A DNA stretch of 64,000 nt from Ornithinimicrobium cerasi (GTDB lineage: Bacteria > Actinomycetota > Actinomycetes > Actinomycetales > Dermatophilaceae), in contig NZ_QZMN01000006.1 in the NCBI RefSeq assembly GCF_003702705.1, positions 62,001 through 126,000 on the forward strand, read 5' to 3'. The notes under the pieces are model-generated. The model saw only the letters and a list, made by a program, of their open reading frames with translations, was not told where the DNA came from and did no database searches. Made by a program: the position numbers and the translations under genes. How positions within the stretch are numbered: the first letter of the stretch is position 1; the number at the start of each line of letters is the position of its first letter. Shown one piece after another: positions 1-9,470 of the stretch.

Positions 1-3000
1 CGTCTCGCGCAGCCCGTCGGCCCGGAAGCCCCGCCCCTCCACCATGCTGTCCGGCACCTTCTTGGTCGGCATGCCGATCGTGCTGAAGTCGCCGGGGTCG
101 GTCATCCGCAGCATGAGCTTGTCGTCGAGCAGGGTCGCCATCCGGCCCAGGCTCAGCGACCGGTCCCCCGTCATCACCACCCGCACACCCACCGCGGCAC
201 CCTCCTGGAGGATCTGCTGGAAGGCCACCACGAGCCGGCCACCGTCGAGCCCGTCGTAGGCCTGGAAGAACCCCTCCCACCGGTCGAAGAGGATGAGCAC
301 GTAGGGCAGGCGCTCCTCCTCGGGGACGGCGGCCCGCTGCTCGGTCACGTCGGCGAAGCCGGCCTCGGCGAGCTGCTGCTGACGGGCGCTGATCAGGTCC
401 CTCAGGCGGCCGATCAGACGCTCCATCCGGTCGGTCTGGTCCCGTGCGACGACCGCGCCCACGTGCGGCATCGCCTGCAGGGGCAGCAGCGCGTTGTTGC
501 CGTTGTCGATGCCGTAGACGTGCACGTCGGCCGGGGACAGATCGCGCGCGACGGCGCCGACGAGGGCCCGCAGTGCGGTCGAGCGCCCGCTGCGCGACGC
601 CCCGACGATCGCCAGGTGGGCCCCGCGCTCGAGGTCGTAGGTCGCCACGTCACGACGCTGCTCGGCGGGCAGGTCCACCACCCCCAGCGGGAGCACGAGG
701 CGCTCCGCGGAGGGTATGCCGTGCGGGTGCGCCGCGAGCACGTCCGCCATGGTCACCCCGTCCTCGAGGGCCGGCAGCCAGGGGCTCGGCGGGGCCTGCA
801 CCCCCGAGCTCTCGCTGGCCTCCTGGCAGGCGAGCACGAGGGCGGCGAGGTCGGTCGGCACGCTCGCGTCCTCCTCGGCGACGGCCGCGGCGGGCGGTGC
901 CACGCCCAGCTCGCGGAACGGCATACCCCTCAAGCGCACCTGCGCGGTGCGGCCCCGGCCCCGCGCCCGACCGCCGACCCGGGACGACTGGAAGGGGATG
1001 AGGCTGGAGTGGCCGAGGCGGGCGTAGGCGCGGCCCGGGGTCGCCTTGGAGATCTCGGCGGCGTCGCGGGACTCGATGACGTCCTGCGAGTCGTTCGCGT
1101 CGGTGACGCGCAGCGCGATCCGCAGGTTGGTGTTGGACTTGATCTCGGCGCTCACCACGCCGGCGGGGCGCTGCGTCGCCAGGATGAGGTGCACCCCCAG
1201 CGAGCGGCCCCTGCGGGCGATGTCGACGAGGCCGGTGACGAAGTCCGGCAGCTCGGCGACGAGCGCCGCGAACTCGTCGATGACGATGAGCAGGCGCGGC
1301 ATCGGGGCGTCGCCCGGTCCGCGCGCGGCGAGGTAGTCCTCGATGTCCTTGGCGTCGGCCGCGGCCAGCTGGTGCTCGCGCCGTCGCAGCTCGGCCCCGA
1401 GCGACTCCAGCGCGCGTCCGGTGAGGTGGCCGTCGAGGTCGGTCACCATGCCGACCGTGTGCGGCAGCCGGTTGCAGTCCTTGAAGGCCGCGCCACCCTT
1501 GTAGTCGATGAGCACGAACGTCATCTCGTCGGGGCGGTTGCGCACCGCGAGCGAGGCGATGACCGTCTGGAGGAGCTCGGACTTGCCGGACCCGGTGGTG
1601 CCGGCCACCAGGCCGTGCGGCCCGTCGCGGACCAGGTCGACGGCGAACGGCCCCTCGACCCCCTCGCCGATCACCGCCGTCGTGGTCCTCCCGACCTGGC
1701 GCCACAGGTCCTCGACCGCGGCACCGGTCGGCGGGTCGAGGCGCAGCACGTCGAGGAGGCGGCTCGCGGTCGGGATCGACGCGGCGGCGTCCTGCGCCGA
1801 GACGTCCCGGACCGGGGAGACCGCCCGGGCGACCCGCTCCGCCCACGCGGTGCTGACCAGGTCGGGACGCACCCCCTCGACCACCCAGCGCTCGGTGACC
1901 CGCACCGTCATGAGGGGCTCGTCCGCCTGGACCACCGCGGAGCACTCCTCCGGGAGGAGGCGCTCGTCCTCGTCGAGGCAGAGGAAGGTCATCTGCACGG
2001 ACGGCCCGTGCTGCAGCAGCGGGATCATGCCCGGCAGCAGCCGCAGCCGACGCGAGCCGTCGAGCACGACGAGCACGGGGTCGAAGGTGCGTGCGGAGGT
2101 GGCGAACGAGGAGGACCCGGCCTGCGCGAGGCGGCGCTCCAGCTCGGCGCCCAGCTCGGCGATGCGGCGGGCGGTCGTCTCGTCGTCGACCCCGACCTGG
2201 GCCAGCTCGGGGTCGCCGTCGTCGGAACGCAGGTGCGGCAGCCAGCGGGCCCAGTGCCAGTCGGCCTCGCCGTCGGGGGCCGTGAGCAGGGTCAGGTCGA
2301 GGTCGACCGGCGAGTGGAGCACCGCCAGCTGCGCGACCACCCACCTCGCCAGCTCCCGGCGGCGCGGGCCGGCGACGCCGGTGACCCCGGCCTCGGCCAG
2401 CCCGACGGTCACCGGCACGTCGGGCGCGGTCCAGACGATGTCGCCCTCGTGCTCCTCGCGCTCCTTGGCCTTGACCGCGACCCGGGAGACCTGGTCGGCG
2501 GTGCCGAACCGGGCGACGAGCCAGTCGGGGTCGGTGCGACGGCGCTCCCACAGCCGGGCGCGCGGCCCGATCGCGGTCATCAGCACCTCGGCCGGGTCGG
2601 CGAAGTCACGACGCCGCGCGGTCCGCTCCTCGGCCAGCGCCTCCAACGCGCTCTGCTGGACCTTGCGCATGCGCAGCGTGTACTCGGCGAAGTCGGCCTT
2701 GTAGCGCTTGCGCTCCTGCGACCGGCCGGAGAACCAGTTGGCGATCGCCATCAGCGGGGTGAGGGCGATGAAGATGAGGACGTACGCGCGCTGGGTGATG
2801 AGGAACATCGCCAGCCCGGCGACGGCCGGCAGGAAGATGAACGCCCATGGGATCTGCTGGCCCAGCGGGCGCTTCGGCTCGGTCGGCAGCACGAACTCCG
2901 TCGGCCGGGCGGCGGGGAGCAGGCGCGGGGGCCGGTTGAAGTCCAGCGTCGCGCCCTGGGGGCTCGGCGAGAGGGACGCGTCCGGCGCGGTGGGCGCGAC

Positions 3001-3846
3001 CAGCTCCAGCAGGCAGGGACCCACGGCGAGCGCCTGTCCCGCGACCCAGTCCTGCCCGGGCTGCACCTCCTCCCGGTCCAGGTGGACGAGGGGTGCCGCG
3101 TCGTCGGGGCTGCGCACCCGGGTGCCCGGCGGCAGCTCCTGGTAGGTGCTCTCCCCCGCCCGCCGCTCCCGGATCTCGGCCTCCGCGTCCAGCACGATCG
3201 GACCGGGGAGGGGACGCGAGCGCCATACCGGCTGCTGGAGTATGCCGCCCACCTCCGGTCCGGGGGTGAGCTCGACCCGGCCGTCCGGGTGGACCCGCAG
3301 GGTGAGGCACTCCTCGGGCAGCCCGATCTGCGGCAGCCGCACGGAGGCGTGGGCGGAGGTACCGACGACATGGTCGCCGGTGGTCAGGCGGACGACCAGC
3401 CCGGCCCCGGGCCCCGACGCCACCCGGACCTCGACGAGCCCGCGCGGCTCGGCCAGGAGGTCCTCGACGGGTCGGCCGAGACCGACGAGGACGCCGTGCC
3501 GCACCCGGCTGGACGCCAGCGGCTGCGCCGGGTCCAGGGGTGCGGGGCCGGCGAACAGCAGGGGGACGGGCAGGTCGACGCCTGCGTCGGCGACGTCGTC
3601 GCCGTCGCCGTCTGCGGTCAGCACACCCGTCGCCGTGGGGCTCTCACCCTCCCGGACGACCCGCAGGTGCGACCCCGCGCGCGCTGCCGGGACGGCTGGG
3701 CGGTGCGGCCCGGGGAGGTGCCGGGCGAGGGCACGGGCGAGGTCGCCGACGGTGGCGTCGTCCTCGGCGTCGACGACGAGGTCGTGCGGGTGCGGGTGGT
3801 CGGCTGCGGCGGGGCCGTCGGGCTGCGCGACGACCACCGTGATCAT
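1..3846 (-). CDS. EssC/EccC-like FtsK/SpoIIIE ATPase (3' end outside window)
   Basis: This is the motor-type ATPase of type VII-like secretion, a membrane-anchored FtsK/SpoIIIE protein. The frame is open from ATG at 3844-3846 to the window edge, so at least 1282 residues are present. The N-terminus (MITVVVAQPDG) is followed by an FHA-like region near residues 120-200. Two membrane segments lie near 340-385 (IPWAFIFLPAVAGLAMF, then YVLIFIALTPLMAI). The first ATPase domain has a full Walker A (GTTGSGKS, about residues 749-756), the acidic strand LLIVIDEFAAL and the sensor LATQRPAG. The second domain has a degenerate P-loop GASRSGRS near residue 1085, with Arg for Lys, as is common in the later domains of this family. 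It starts 14 nt after the LysM-BTAD gene and is the last gene seen in the Tad operon. WXG100 substrates and EccB/D/E partners are not visible here. Family assignment is strong; the secretion role is inferred. Confidence 0.88.
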   Translation of the reverse strand, partial: MITVVVAQPDGPAAADHPHPHDLVVDAEDDATVGDLARALARHLPGPHRPAVPAARAGSHLRVVREGESPTATGVLTADGDGDDVADAGVDLPVPLLFAGPAPLDPAQPLASSRVRHGVLVGLGRPVEDLLAEPRGLVEVRVASGPGAGLVVRLTTGDHVVGTSAHASVRLPQIGLPEECLTLRVHPDGRVELTPGPEVGGILQQPVWRSRPLPGPIVLDAEAEIRERRAGESTYQELPPGTRVRSPDDAAPLVHLDREEVQPGQDWVAGQALAVGPCLLELVAPTAPDASLSPSPQGATLDFNRPPRLLPAARPTEFVLPTEPKRPLGQQIPWAFIFLPAVAGLAMFLITQRAYVLIFIALTPLMAIANWFSGRSQERKRYKADFAEYTLRMRKVQQSALEALAEERTARRRDFADPAEVLMTAIGPRARLWERRRTDPDWLVARFGTADQVSRVAVKAKEREEHEGDIVWTAPDVPVTVGLAEAGVTGVAGPRRRELARWVVAQLAVLHSPVDLDLTLLTAPDGEADWHWARWLPHLRSDDGDPELAQVGVDDETTARRIAELGAELERRLAQAGSSSFATSARTFDPVLVVLDGSRRLRLLPGMIPLLQHGPSVQMTFLCLDEDERLLPEECSAVVQADEPLMTVRVTERWVVEGVRPDLVSTAWAERVARAVSPVRDVSAQDAAASIPTASRLLDVLRLDPPTGAAVEDLWRQVGRTTTAVIGEGVEGPFAVDLVRDGPHGLVAGTTGSGKSELLQTVIASLAVRNRPDEMTFVLIDYKGGAAFKDCNRLPHTVGMVTDLDGHLTGRALESLGAELRRREHQLAAADAKDIEDYLAARGPGDAPMPRLLIVIDEFAALVAELPDFVTGLVDIARRGRSLGVHLILATQRPAGVVSAEIKSNTNLRIALRVTDANDSQDVIESRDAAEISKATPGRAYARLGHSSLIPFQSSRVGGRARGRGRTAQVRLRGMPFRELGVAPPAAAVAEEDASVPTDLAALVLACQEASESSGVQAPPSPWLPALEDGVTMADVLAAHPHGIPSAERLVLPLGVVDLPAEQRRDVATYDLERGAHLAIVGASRSGRSTALRALVGAVARDLSPADVHVYGIDNGNNALLPLQAMPHVGAVVARDQTDRMERLIGRLRDLISARQQQLAEAGFADVTEQRAAVPEEERLPYVLILFDRWEGFFQAYDGLDGGRLVVAFQQILQEGAAVGVRVVMTGDRSLSLGRMATLLDDKLMLRMTDPGDFSTIGMPTKKVPDSMVEGRGFRADGLRET

Positions 3847-3859
3847 CAGCCGCACCCGA

Positions 3860-6751
3860 TCACCCGAGCTCTCGTCCGTCGGGCAGGAGGTGCTCGACCA
3901 GGGCGACCGTCTCCGGCTCGAGGCCGTCGCGGTGGTGACCCAGGGCCCGGTGCAGCTCGGCGACGACCGCGCCGGCCGCGCCGGGGTCGCCCCCACCGGT
4001 CAGACGGACCAGGTCGCGCCACAGCGCCTGGGACCGGGGGACCAGCTGCAGCGCCGCGCGGAGCGTCTGCTCGGCGAGGGGGGCGTCCTGCGCCGAGGCG
4101 TGGGCGGCGGCGGCGCGTCGAGCCACTGCCGTGACGAGCACGCGCGCGTCGCGCGCCGCCTGGTGGAAGGCGAGCCAGGTGTAGCGCCCCACCGGGGTGC
4201 CCGAGAACGCCTCCCCGCGGGCGCGGGTGAGCAGGTCGGTGACCCGACGGCGGTCGTCTGCCGCGTCACCGGCCACCGCGACGAGCTCGAGCCAGTCGAC
4301 GTGCACCTGCGGCGACAGCTGCCAGCGACCCTCGCGGTTGTCGAGGAGAGGGGTGCCGTCGGCGTCCGTGCCCAGCCACTGCACGGCCGCCGCCAGGGTC
4401 GCGGTGACGACGTCGTCCTCCACCCCCCGCGGCCACAGCGAGACCCGCAGGACCGCGTCGTGGACACCCTCGGGGTGCAGCGCCACGAGCGTGACGAGCT
4501 CGGTGAGCAGCTGCTCCCGGGCGGGGTTGAGCGTCCCCTGCGCGGAGACCAGGACGGGGCCGAGCAGCCCCACGGAGGCGCGCGCCGTCCCGGGCGCAGA
4601 CATCGGCCGCGCGGCCGCGGCGAGGCGCCGGCCCTCGTCGGGGAGGGTACGGAGGGCACCCGCCGGGTCGAGTGCGGCGGTCGTGGAGGTGGCCTCCGCG
4701 GCGTCCGCGGCGGCGGAGCGCACCCATCCCGCGACCAGGGCCAGGTCCTCGTGCCGCAGCCGACGCGCGGTGCCGCTCACCCCGAGGACGCCCAGGTCGA
4801 GGGTGCCGCCCTGGTCGACGCCGAACCGCCACCGCGCGGCCAGGCTCTGGCCCACGCACACGGCCGCGAGGCCGGACCGCCCGCCGCCGGTGAGGTCGGT
4901 GAGCTGCTGGGCCTGCTCCGGACTGGGGTCCCCCGACAGGACGAGGACGTGCGGGCGCAGCTCGCGCCCGGAGCCGGCGAGCCGGCCGGCCAGCACGCCG
5001 TCGACGCCGAGCCCTCGCAGCAGGGCGGTCCGTCGTTCGGCGTCACGGCGGGCCCCGGCCAGCGCCTCGTCGATCGAGACGACCGTCCGGACGCGCCCGG
5101 GGGCGAGCTCGGCGAGGGCCTCGTGGCCGGCGAAGCCGACGAGCGTGACGTCGACGGAGTCCGACCACGGGTGGGTGACGAGGTCGACGACCATCGAGAG
5201 GACGACCTCGCGGGCGACCTCCGCGGATCCGCCCACGCTGACCAGCCCGGGAGCGTGCTCGAGGTCGACGAGCACGTCGTAGCCGTGCGTGCGCGCGAGC
5301 GCCACCAGCCCCGGCCAGGGTGCGCCCCCGGTCGGCTGCTGGCCGACGAGGTCGCCCGAGGAGACCGACCAGACGCGGCCCCCCTCGGTGGCGCGCCACG
5401 GGGCGGGAGGCAGGCCGGGGTCGTCCACCACGGCGAGGTGGACGATCACCTGGTCGTCGTCCAGGTAGACCACGGCGGCGTCGGGCAGCGGGAGGGCCTG
5501 CTGCCGCCGGCCGGCCGCGAGGTGGCGCAGCGCGCGGTCGAGCAGGTCGGCCCGCCCCGGGTCGCCGGCGAGGCGCAGCGCCTGCTCCTCCGCACCGGGG
5601 GTGCCGTACGGTCCGCGGCGGCTGCCCAGGGCCAGGGCCAGGCCGGCCAGCACCATCCCGCCCCCGAGCGCGAGCTCGCCGAGGTCGACCGAGGACCCGG
5701 TGGGCGGGGCGACGTCCCGGGACGCCGCGTCGGAGGCCTCCGCAGCGCCCGCGCCATCGACGGCGGCACCGCCCTGCAGGTGCCCCGCGCGGACGCCGTC
5801 GGTCCTCGCAGCACCCGCCTCGGCGACGCCCACCCGGCCACCACCGGCGAGCGCGTCCGTGGCGACCTCGGTCGTGGACCGGGTCAGCGGCGTGTGGGTG
5901 CGGACCGAGGCGATGTCGGGGCCGGTCGCGTCCGCGGGCATGACGAGCTGCCAGCCGGGCTGGATGAGGTCGGCGTCGATCAGACGCCGACCGTCGGGCT
6001 GCACCCGGTCCTTGTTCAGCTCGAAGATCTCCTTGTAGCGGAACGGGTCGCCGAGGGTGCGGTCGGCGATGTCCCAGAGGGTGTCGTGGTGACGGCCCGA
6101 GGGCGGGTTCACCTCGTAGAACTTCGTCACGGTCGGCTGCTGCCGCTCGGCGGTGGCCGCAGCCGCGGCACCCGCCGTCAGCGCCTCCACGCCGTCGGCC
6201 GCACGCGCGACCGGGCCGGCGTCGGCCCCGTCGGCCAGGGCCGGGCCACCGGAGTGCGCTGCCGCGCCGGCGTCGGTGCTGACGACCGCGGCCCCCGGGA
6301 CACCCTCCTGACCGGGGGCGTGCCCGGTCATCGTGGCGGACCCGGCCAGCAGCAGGACGCCGGCGACCAGGCGCCGGGCCAGCAGCTGGGAGCCCCCGCC
6401 GGCGGGGACGAGGCCGGGCATCCGCCCGGCCCGGGCCGCGCGGAGCTCGGTGAGCAGGCAGAGGACGAAGTGCGCCCAGACCACCCACACCAGCACCGCG
6501 AAGATCGAGATGAGCGCGTCCGCGGTGATCGGCGCGGTCAGCCAGCTCCGGTCCGGCAGCGACGAGGGCAGCGGGTTCCCCACGAGGGAGACGAGGGCAG
6601 CTGGCACGCCGACCACCAGCAGCAGCAGGCCGAGGGCGGCCAGCAGCCCGCGCCCGACCGACCGGCCCTCGCCCGCGGGGCGGGGGAGGTGGTCGGCGGC
6701 GGTCCGTGGCCGGTAGCCCGGCGTCGGTCGGTGCGGTGCGGTGGTGCTCAT
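3860..6751 (-). CDS. Membrane LysM protein with C-terminal BTAD domain
   Basis: A 963-residue protein beginning MSTTAPHRPTPGYRP. It has three N-terminal hydrophobic segments (about residues 31-55, 78-100 and 117-137), then a LysM peptidoglycan-binding module near 218-270 (TLWDIADRTLGDPFRYKE ... LIQPGWQLVMP). A long middle region carries another hydrophobic stretch (LGELALGGGMVLAGLALAL). A bacterial transcriptional activator (BTAD) helical-repeat domain fills about residues 725-950. No DNA-binding winged helix is obvious, so BTAD probably acts as a protein-interaction module, not as part of a SARP regulator. LysM-BTAD proteins are known neighbours of actinobacterial Flp/Tad pilus genes. The gene sits between the secreted protein and the EssC-like ATPase, so an envelope scaffold linking pilus and motor is a reasonable inference. 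Confidence 0.85.
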   Translation of the reverse strand: MSTTAPHRPTPGYRPRTAADHLPRPAGEGRSVGRGLLAALGLLLLVVGVPAALVSLVGNPLPSSLPDRSWLTAPITADALISIFAVLVWVVWAHFVLCLLTELRAARAGRMPGLVPAGGGSQLLARRLVAGVLLLAGSATMTGHAPGQEGVPGAAVVSTDAGAAAHSGGPALADGADAGPVARAADGVEALTAGAAAAATAERQQPTVTKFYEVNPPSGRHHDTLWDIADRTLGDPFRYKEIFELNKDRVQPDGRRLIDADLIQPGWQLVMPADATGPDIASVRTHTPLTRSTTEVATDALAGGGRVGVAEAGAARTDGVRAGHLQGGAAVDGAGAAEASDAASRDVAPPTGSSVDLGELALGGGMVLAGLALALGSRRGPYGTPGAEEQALRLAGDPGRADLLDRALRHLAAGRRQQALPLPDAAVVYLDDDQVIVHLAVVDDPGLPPAPWRATEGGRVWSVSSGDLVGQQPTGGAPWPGLVALARTHGYDVLVDLEHAPGLVSVGGSAEVAREVVLSMVVDLVTHPWSDSVDVTLVGFAGHEALAELAPGRVRTVVSIDEALAGARRDAERRTALLRGLGVDGVLAGRLAGSGRELRPHVLVLSGDPSPEQAQQLTDLTGGGRSGLAAVCVGQSLAARWRFGVDQGGTLDLGVLGVSGTARRLRHEDLALVAGWVRSAAADAAEATSTTAALDPAGALRTLPDEGRRLAAAARPMSAPGTARASVGLLGPVLVSAQGTLNPAREQLLTELVTLVALHPEGVHDAVLRVSLWPRGVEDDVVTATLAAAVQWLGTDADGTPLLDNREGRWQLSPQVHVDWLELVAVAGDAADDRRRVTDLLTRARGEAFSGTPVGRYTWLAFHQAARDARVLVTAVARRAAAAHASAQDAPLAEQTLRAALQLVPRSQALWRDLVRLTGGGDPGAAGAVVAELHRALGHHRDGLEPETVALVEHLLPDGRELG

Positions 6752-6780
6752 CGTGTTCTCCCCCGGGGGTGGTCGTCGGG

Positions 6781-7752
6781 TCAGGGCTGGACGAGCGCCT
6801 GGACCTCGTTGACCGGGATCATGGCGCTGCCGGCCTTGGTGAAGCTGTGGAAGGGTTGCCACGCCCCGCCGATGAGGACGTCCACCTGCCACCTCACGTG
6901 GACCTCGGCGGCGTAGTAGTCGTCGGCGCGGGTGAGGCTGGACCTCTTGTAGAGGTGCCAGCACGCCTCGCGCAGGGTCTGCGGGGTGTCCTCCGGCCCG
7001 GCCTGGACACCGGTGCCGCTGCACCGGACCACCGGGCCCGGGCGACCCTCCGGGTAGACGAGCATCTCGGTGATCTTCCCCCGCATCGCCACCCCGGGCA
7101 CGCTCATGTCGACGTGCATCTCGTCCTCGCCGTAGCTGTGGAACGAGACGTCCTCGTTGACGAGGGGCACGGGGTTGGGTGACGCGACCAGGACCGGGTC
7201 CGGCACGTTGCCGCGTGAGACGAACCGGTCGACGAACGCCTGCTGGTTGGGCGTCAGGAAGACCAGGTCGGGGTCGGCGTCGTCGAAGGGCCAGATGCCG
7301 ATCGAGAAGTAGAGGCCGCCCGGCTCGACCGCGAAGGTCTCCGGGTCGATGCCGCGCAGGCAACGGTGCCAGTACCAGCTGCGGCCGTCCCCGTTGACGA
7401 GGTTGGTGTCGCGCAGCTCCTCCTCGGTGAGCCGCTCGTCCCAGCAGTCGGGGAGCGGGTCGCCCTGCAGGACCTCCTGGATCGAGGGCCCGTCGAGGCC
7501 GTTGGCCTGGACGCAGACGCCGCCGAGGGAGTTGGGCGAGGCGATGAAGGAGCAGGCCGAGCCGTTGCCCGTCCCGATCGTCTTGATCTTCACCTGACCT
7601 CCCGCGCCCCAGGTGATCCCCTCGCCGGGCCGCTTGGGCGGGTCGATCGGCGCGCCCTGGGCGGGCGCGGCCAGCGCGAACGCCACGCCGAGGGCCAGGG
7701 CCGCAGCCCCCAGCCGGCGCAGCAGCGGGCGCGCCGCACGTGCCTGCGTCAT
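6781..7752 (-). CDS. Secreted protein of unknown function in the Tad operon
   Basis: A 323-residue protein with a clear signal peptide (MTQARAARPLLRRLGAAALA, hydrophobic core, APAQGA cleavage region). ATG at 7750-7752 was chosen because GGGAGG lies a suitable distance upstream and because it puts the signal peptide at the N-terminus; an in-frame GTG 45 nt upstream is possible. The mature part is rich in Trp, Pro and Asp and contains several Cys that could form disulfides (for example FIASPNSLGGVCVQANG and HRCLRGIDPE). I do not recognise a catalytic motif. It lies 29 nt upstream of the LysM-BTAD gene on the same strand. Proteins like this recur beside actinobacterial pilus genes, so an envelope accessory role is the best guess. 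Confidence 0.75.
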   Translation of the reverse strand: MTQARAARPLLRRLGAAALALGVAFALAAPAQGAPIDPPKRPGEGITWGAGGQVKIKTIGTGNGSACSFIASPNSLGGVCVQANGLDGPSIQEVLQGDPLPDCWDERLTEEELRDTNLVNGDGRSWYWHRCLRGIDPETFAVEPGGLYFSIGIWPFDDADPDLVFLTPNQQAFVDRFVSRGNVPDPVLVASPNPVPLVNEDVSFHSYGEDEMHVDMSVPGVAMRGKITEMLVYPEGRPGPVVRCSGTGVQAGPEDTPQTLREACWHLYKRSSLTRADDYYAAEVHVRWQVDVLIGGAWQPFHSFTKAGSAMIPVNEVQALVQP

Positions 7753-7790
7753 CGTCGTGTCCCTCCCGGAGCCGGTCGTCCTGGCCAACG

Positions 7791-8522
7791 TCACCACGTG
7801 GTGCCCTCCACGTCAACCGCGGAGCAGTCGTAGGCCCCGGCCCACATGGCCTGGACGAGCCAGGCCCCCTCCTGCTCCGGGTGCGCGCTGAGAGCGTACT
7901 CGATGGGGGTGACGGTGCTGCCCGTCACGCCCTCCGGACCCATCGCGAAGCCCTCGGAGACGAGGCAGCCCTGCACCGAGCCGGACCCGTCCTCCAGCTC
8001 GGTCACGTCGATGACGGAGAAGGGCAGCGGCCCGGGGTACTGCTTCCCGAACTCCTCCCCGAGCACCGCCATCAAGGCGTCGTAACCCTCGGGGTCCAGC
8101 GTCTCCAGCCAGTCGGGGCTCTGCGGGTCGCCCGCCGTCGCCGCCCGGGCGAACTCCTCGTTGAAGGTGCGCACGGCCACCACCCGGGGGTCGTCGGCGA
8201 AGACCTCGTCCCCGTCGGTGCGGGGGATCATGCCGGGCTCCTCGGTGAACGTCGCCCAGGTCCCGGGGTCCGACGCCCCGGCCGCAGCACCCTCCTCGTC
8301 CTCCTCGCCGCCGGCTGAGTCGTCGGCCGTCTCCGCCTCGGCCGTCTCCCCGGACGGGGCCGTCGGGGTGGGCGTGGCGGTGGACAGCTGCACCGGGGTG
8401 GGGGCGGCCGGGTCGGCCGGCGACCCCTCCTCGGCGCCGCCGCAGGCGGTGAGGAGCAGGCCCAGCGGGAGCGCGAGGGCGAGGAGCCGCACGGGCTCAG
8501 GGAAGCGTCGGGACGGGCGCAA
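7791..8522 (-). CDS. Predicted lipoprotein of the Tad operon
   Basis: A 243-residue protein starting with TTG at 8520-8522. This start was chosen because AAGGAG sits about 6 nt upstream; a GTG at 8490-8492 lacks such a site. The N-terminus is a lipoprotein signal (RPSRRF..., hydrophobic LLALALPLGLLL, lipobox LTAC with Cys near residue 27). A linker rich in Ala, Thr, Glu and Pro follows, then a folded domain containing DDPRVVAVRTFNEEFARA, which resembles the nuclear-transport-factor-like folds of lipoproteins found with pilus genes. The gene overlaps the end of the preceding TadG-like gene by 26 nt, which argues for translational coupling in the same operon. Confidence 0.8.
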   Translation of the reverse strand: MRPSRRFPEPVRLLALALPLGLLLTACGGAEEGSPADPAAPTPVQLSTATPTPTAPSGETAEAETADDSAGGEEDEEGAAAGASDPGTWATFTEEPGMIPRTDGDEVFADDPRVVAVRTFNEEFARAATAGDPQSPDWLETLDPEGYDALMAVLGEEFGKQYPGPLPFSVIDVTELEDGSGSVQGCLVSEGFAMGPEGVTGSTVTPIEYALSAHPEQEGAWLVQAMWAGAYDCSAVDVEGTTW

Positions 8523-9000
8523 CGAGGTCTCCTTCGACGGGTTCGGCGCGGCCCTCGCCGGCCGCGGTGAGCGTGCGGACCCCGACCATGCCGAGGAGGG
8601 TGGCGGGGATGGTGGTCTGCACCTGCACCACGACGACGAGGGGCCGCGGCGGGCCGTCCGGTGCGGCAGTGATGTCGACGAGCTCGCAGCGCGTCACGTA
8701 GCCACGGCCCAGCACCGTCGAGCAGTAGTCGGCCACGTTGGCGCGGGCCTCGTCCCGGTCGAGCTGGAGCGGCTGCTCGTTGCGCACCGCCTGCGCACCC
8801 GCCCGCGCGGCCTCCTCCGCGAACGCCACGGCCTGGCTGCGGGCGTTCAGCTGCCGGGAGGCGTCGATGACCAGGCCCGCGATCATCAGCATCGCCAGGG
8901 CCATGACCGGCACCACGGGCAGGATGGAGCCGCGCTCACCGTGACCCCGCAGGGACGAGAGGCAACGCACCAGCCGGTCCACCGGGTGAGGACGCGTCAC
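8497..9000 (-). CDS. TadG-like pilus assembly protein
   Basis: A 167-residue protein starting at GTG 8998-9000, which overlaps the stop of the upstream TadE gene as GTGA. The N-terminus has the Tad signature of a short basic region, then ERGSILPVVPVMALAMLM as one membrane helix, then a periplasmic-type domain. It is much shorter than classical TadG and lacks the von Willebrand domain, so it is the small actinobacterial form of Rv3655c-like proteins. It contains DASRQLNARSQAVAFAEEAA, which resembles the pseudopilin alpha-1 extension. It probably works with the two TadE proteins as a minor pilin or assembly factor. Confidence 0.83.
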   Translation of the reverse strand: MTRPHPVDRLVRCLSSLRGHGERGSILPVVPVMALAMLMIAGLVIDASRQLNARSQAVAFAEEAARAGAQAVRNEQPLQLDRDEARANVADYCSTVLGRGYVTRCELVDITAAPDGPPRPLVVVVQVQTTIPATLLGMVGVRTLTAAGEGRAEPVEGDLVAPVPTLP

Positions 9001-9470
9001 GGTGCCCCGCCCTCGATGCCCCGGTGCAGGTCGATGACGCTGGAGAAGCTGGACCGGGGCGTCATCGTGCCGGGGGCGCCGGGCAGGCCGATGTCGGAGA
9101 GGCTGTAGCTGCAGCTCGCCTCCACGGTCAGCGTCTCCCCCGGCTCGAACCGCCCGTCGAGGCGCAGCGCGACGCTGTCGCCGCAGCCGTCGACCGCGGC
9201 GGTGTTCTCGCGGAGCACGGCGAGCGCGTCAGCACGGGCCTCGTCCAGGGACCGGGCCTGGGTGGCGACGCGGGCGGCGTCCCGGGCCCCGGCCTCGAGG
9301 TGGCCGTTGGCCCACGCCACCCGCCCGTAGGTCCAGGTCAGCGCCAGCAGCAGCAGCACGATGGGGGCCGCGAACGCGAACTCGAGCGCGATGCTCCCCC
9401 GCTCCGGGCGGCATGACCTGGGGGTATGCCGTGCGCGCTCCGGTCGGCGTCCGGGCGCCTCGACCCTCAC
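8997..9470 (-). CDS. TadE-family pseudopilin
   Basis: A 157-residue protein starting at GTG 9468-9470, overlapping the upstream stop as GTGA. It has the TadE-like hallmark RPERGSIALEFAFAAPIVLL: a Glu five residues into the hydrophobic segment after a Gly, as in pseudopilins processed by a Flp prepilin peptidase. The C-terminal part has two Cys (DGCGDS, VEASCSYSL). TadE-like proteins are minor pilins of Flp pili. It is one of two TadE paralogues in tandem, which usually act as a TadE/TadF pair. Confidence 0.88.
   Translation of the reverse strand: MRVEAPGRRPERARHTPRSCRPERGSIALEFAFAAPIVLLLLALTWTYGRVAWANGHLEAGARDAARVATQARSLDEARADALAVLRENTAAVDGCGDSVALRLDGRFEPGETLTVEASCSYSLSDIGLPGAPGTMTPRSSFSSVIDLHRGIEGGAP

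Noticed and set aside
463-4134. Very long plus-strand open frame opposite the ATPase
   Set aside because: It is a by-product of GC-rich third positions on the minus strand; composition is His/Arg/Gly-rich and matches no family.
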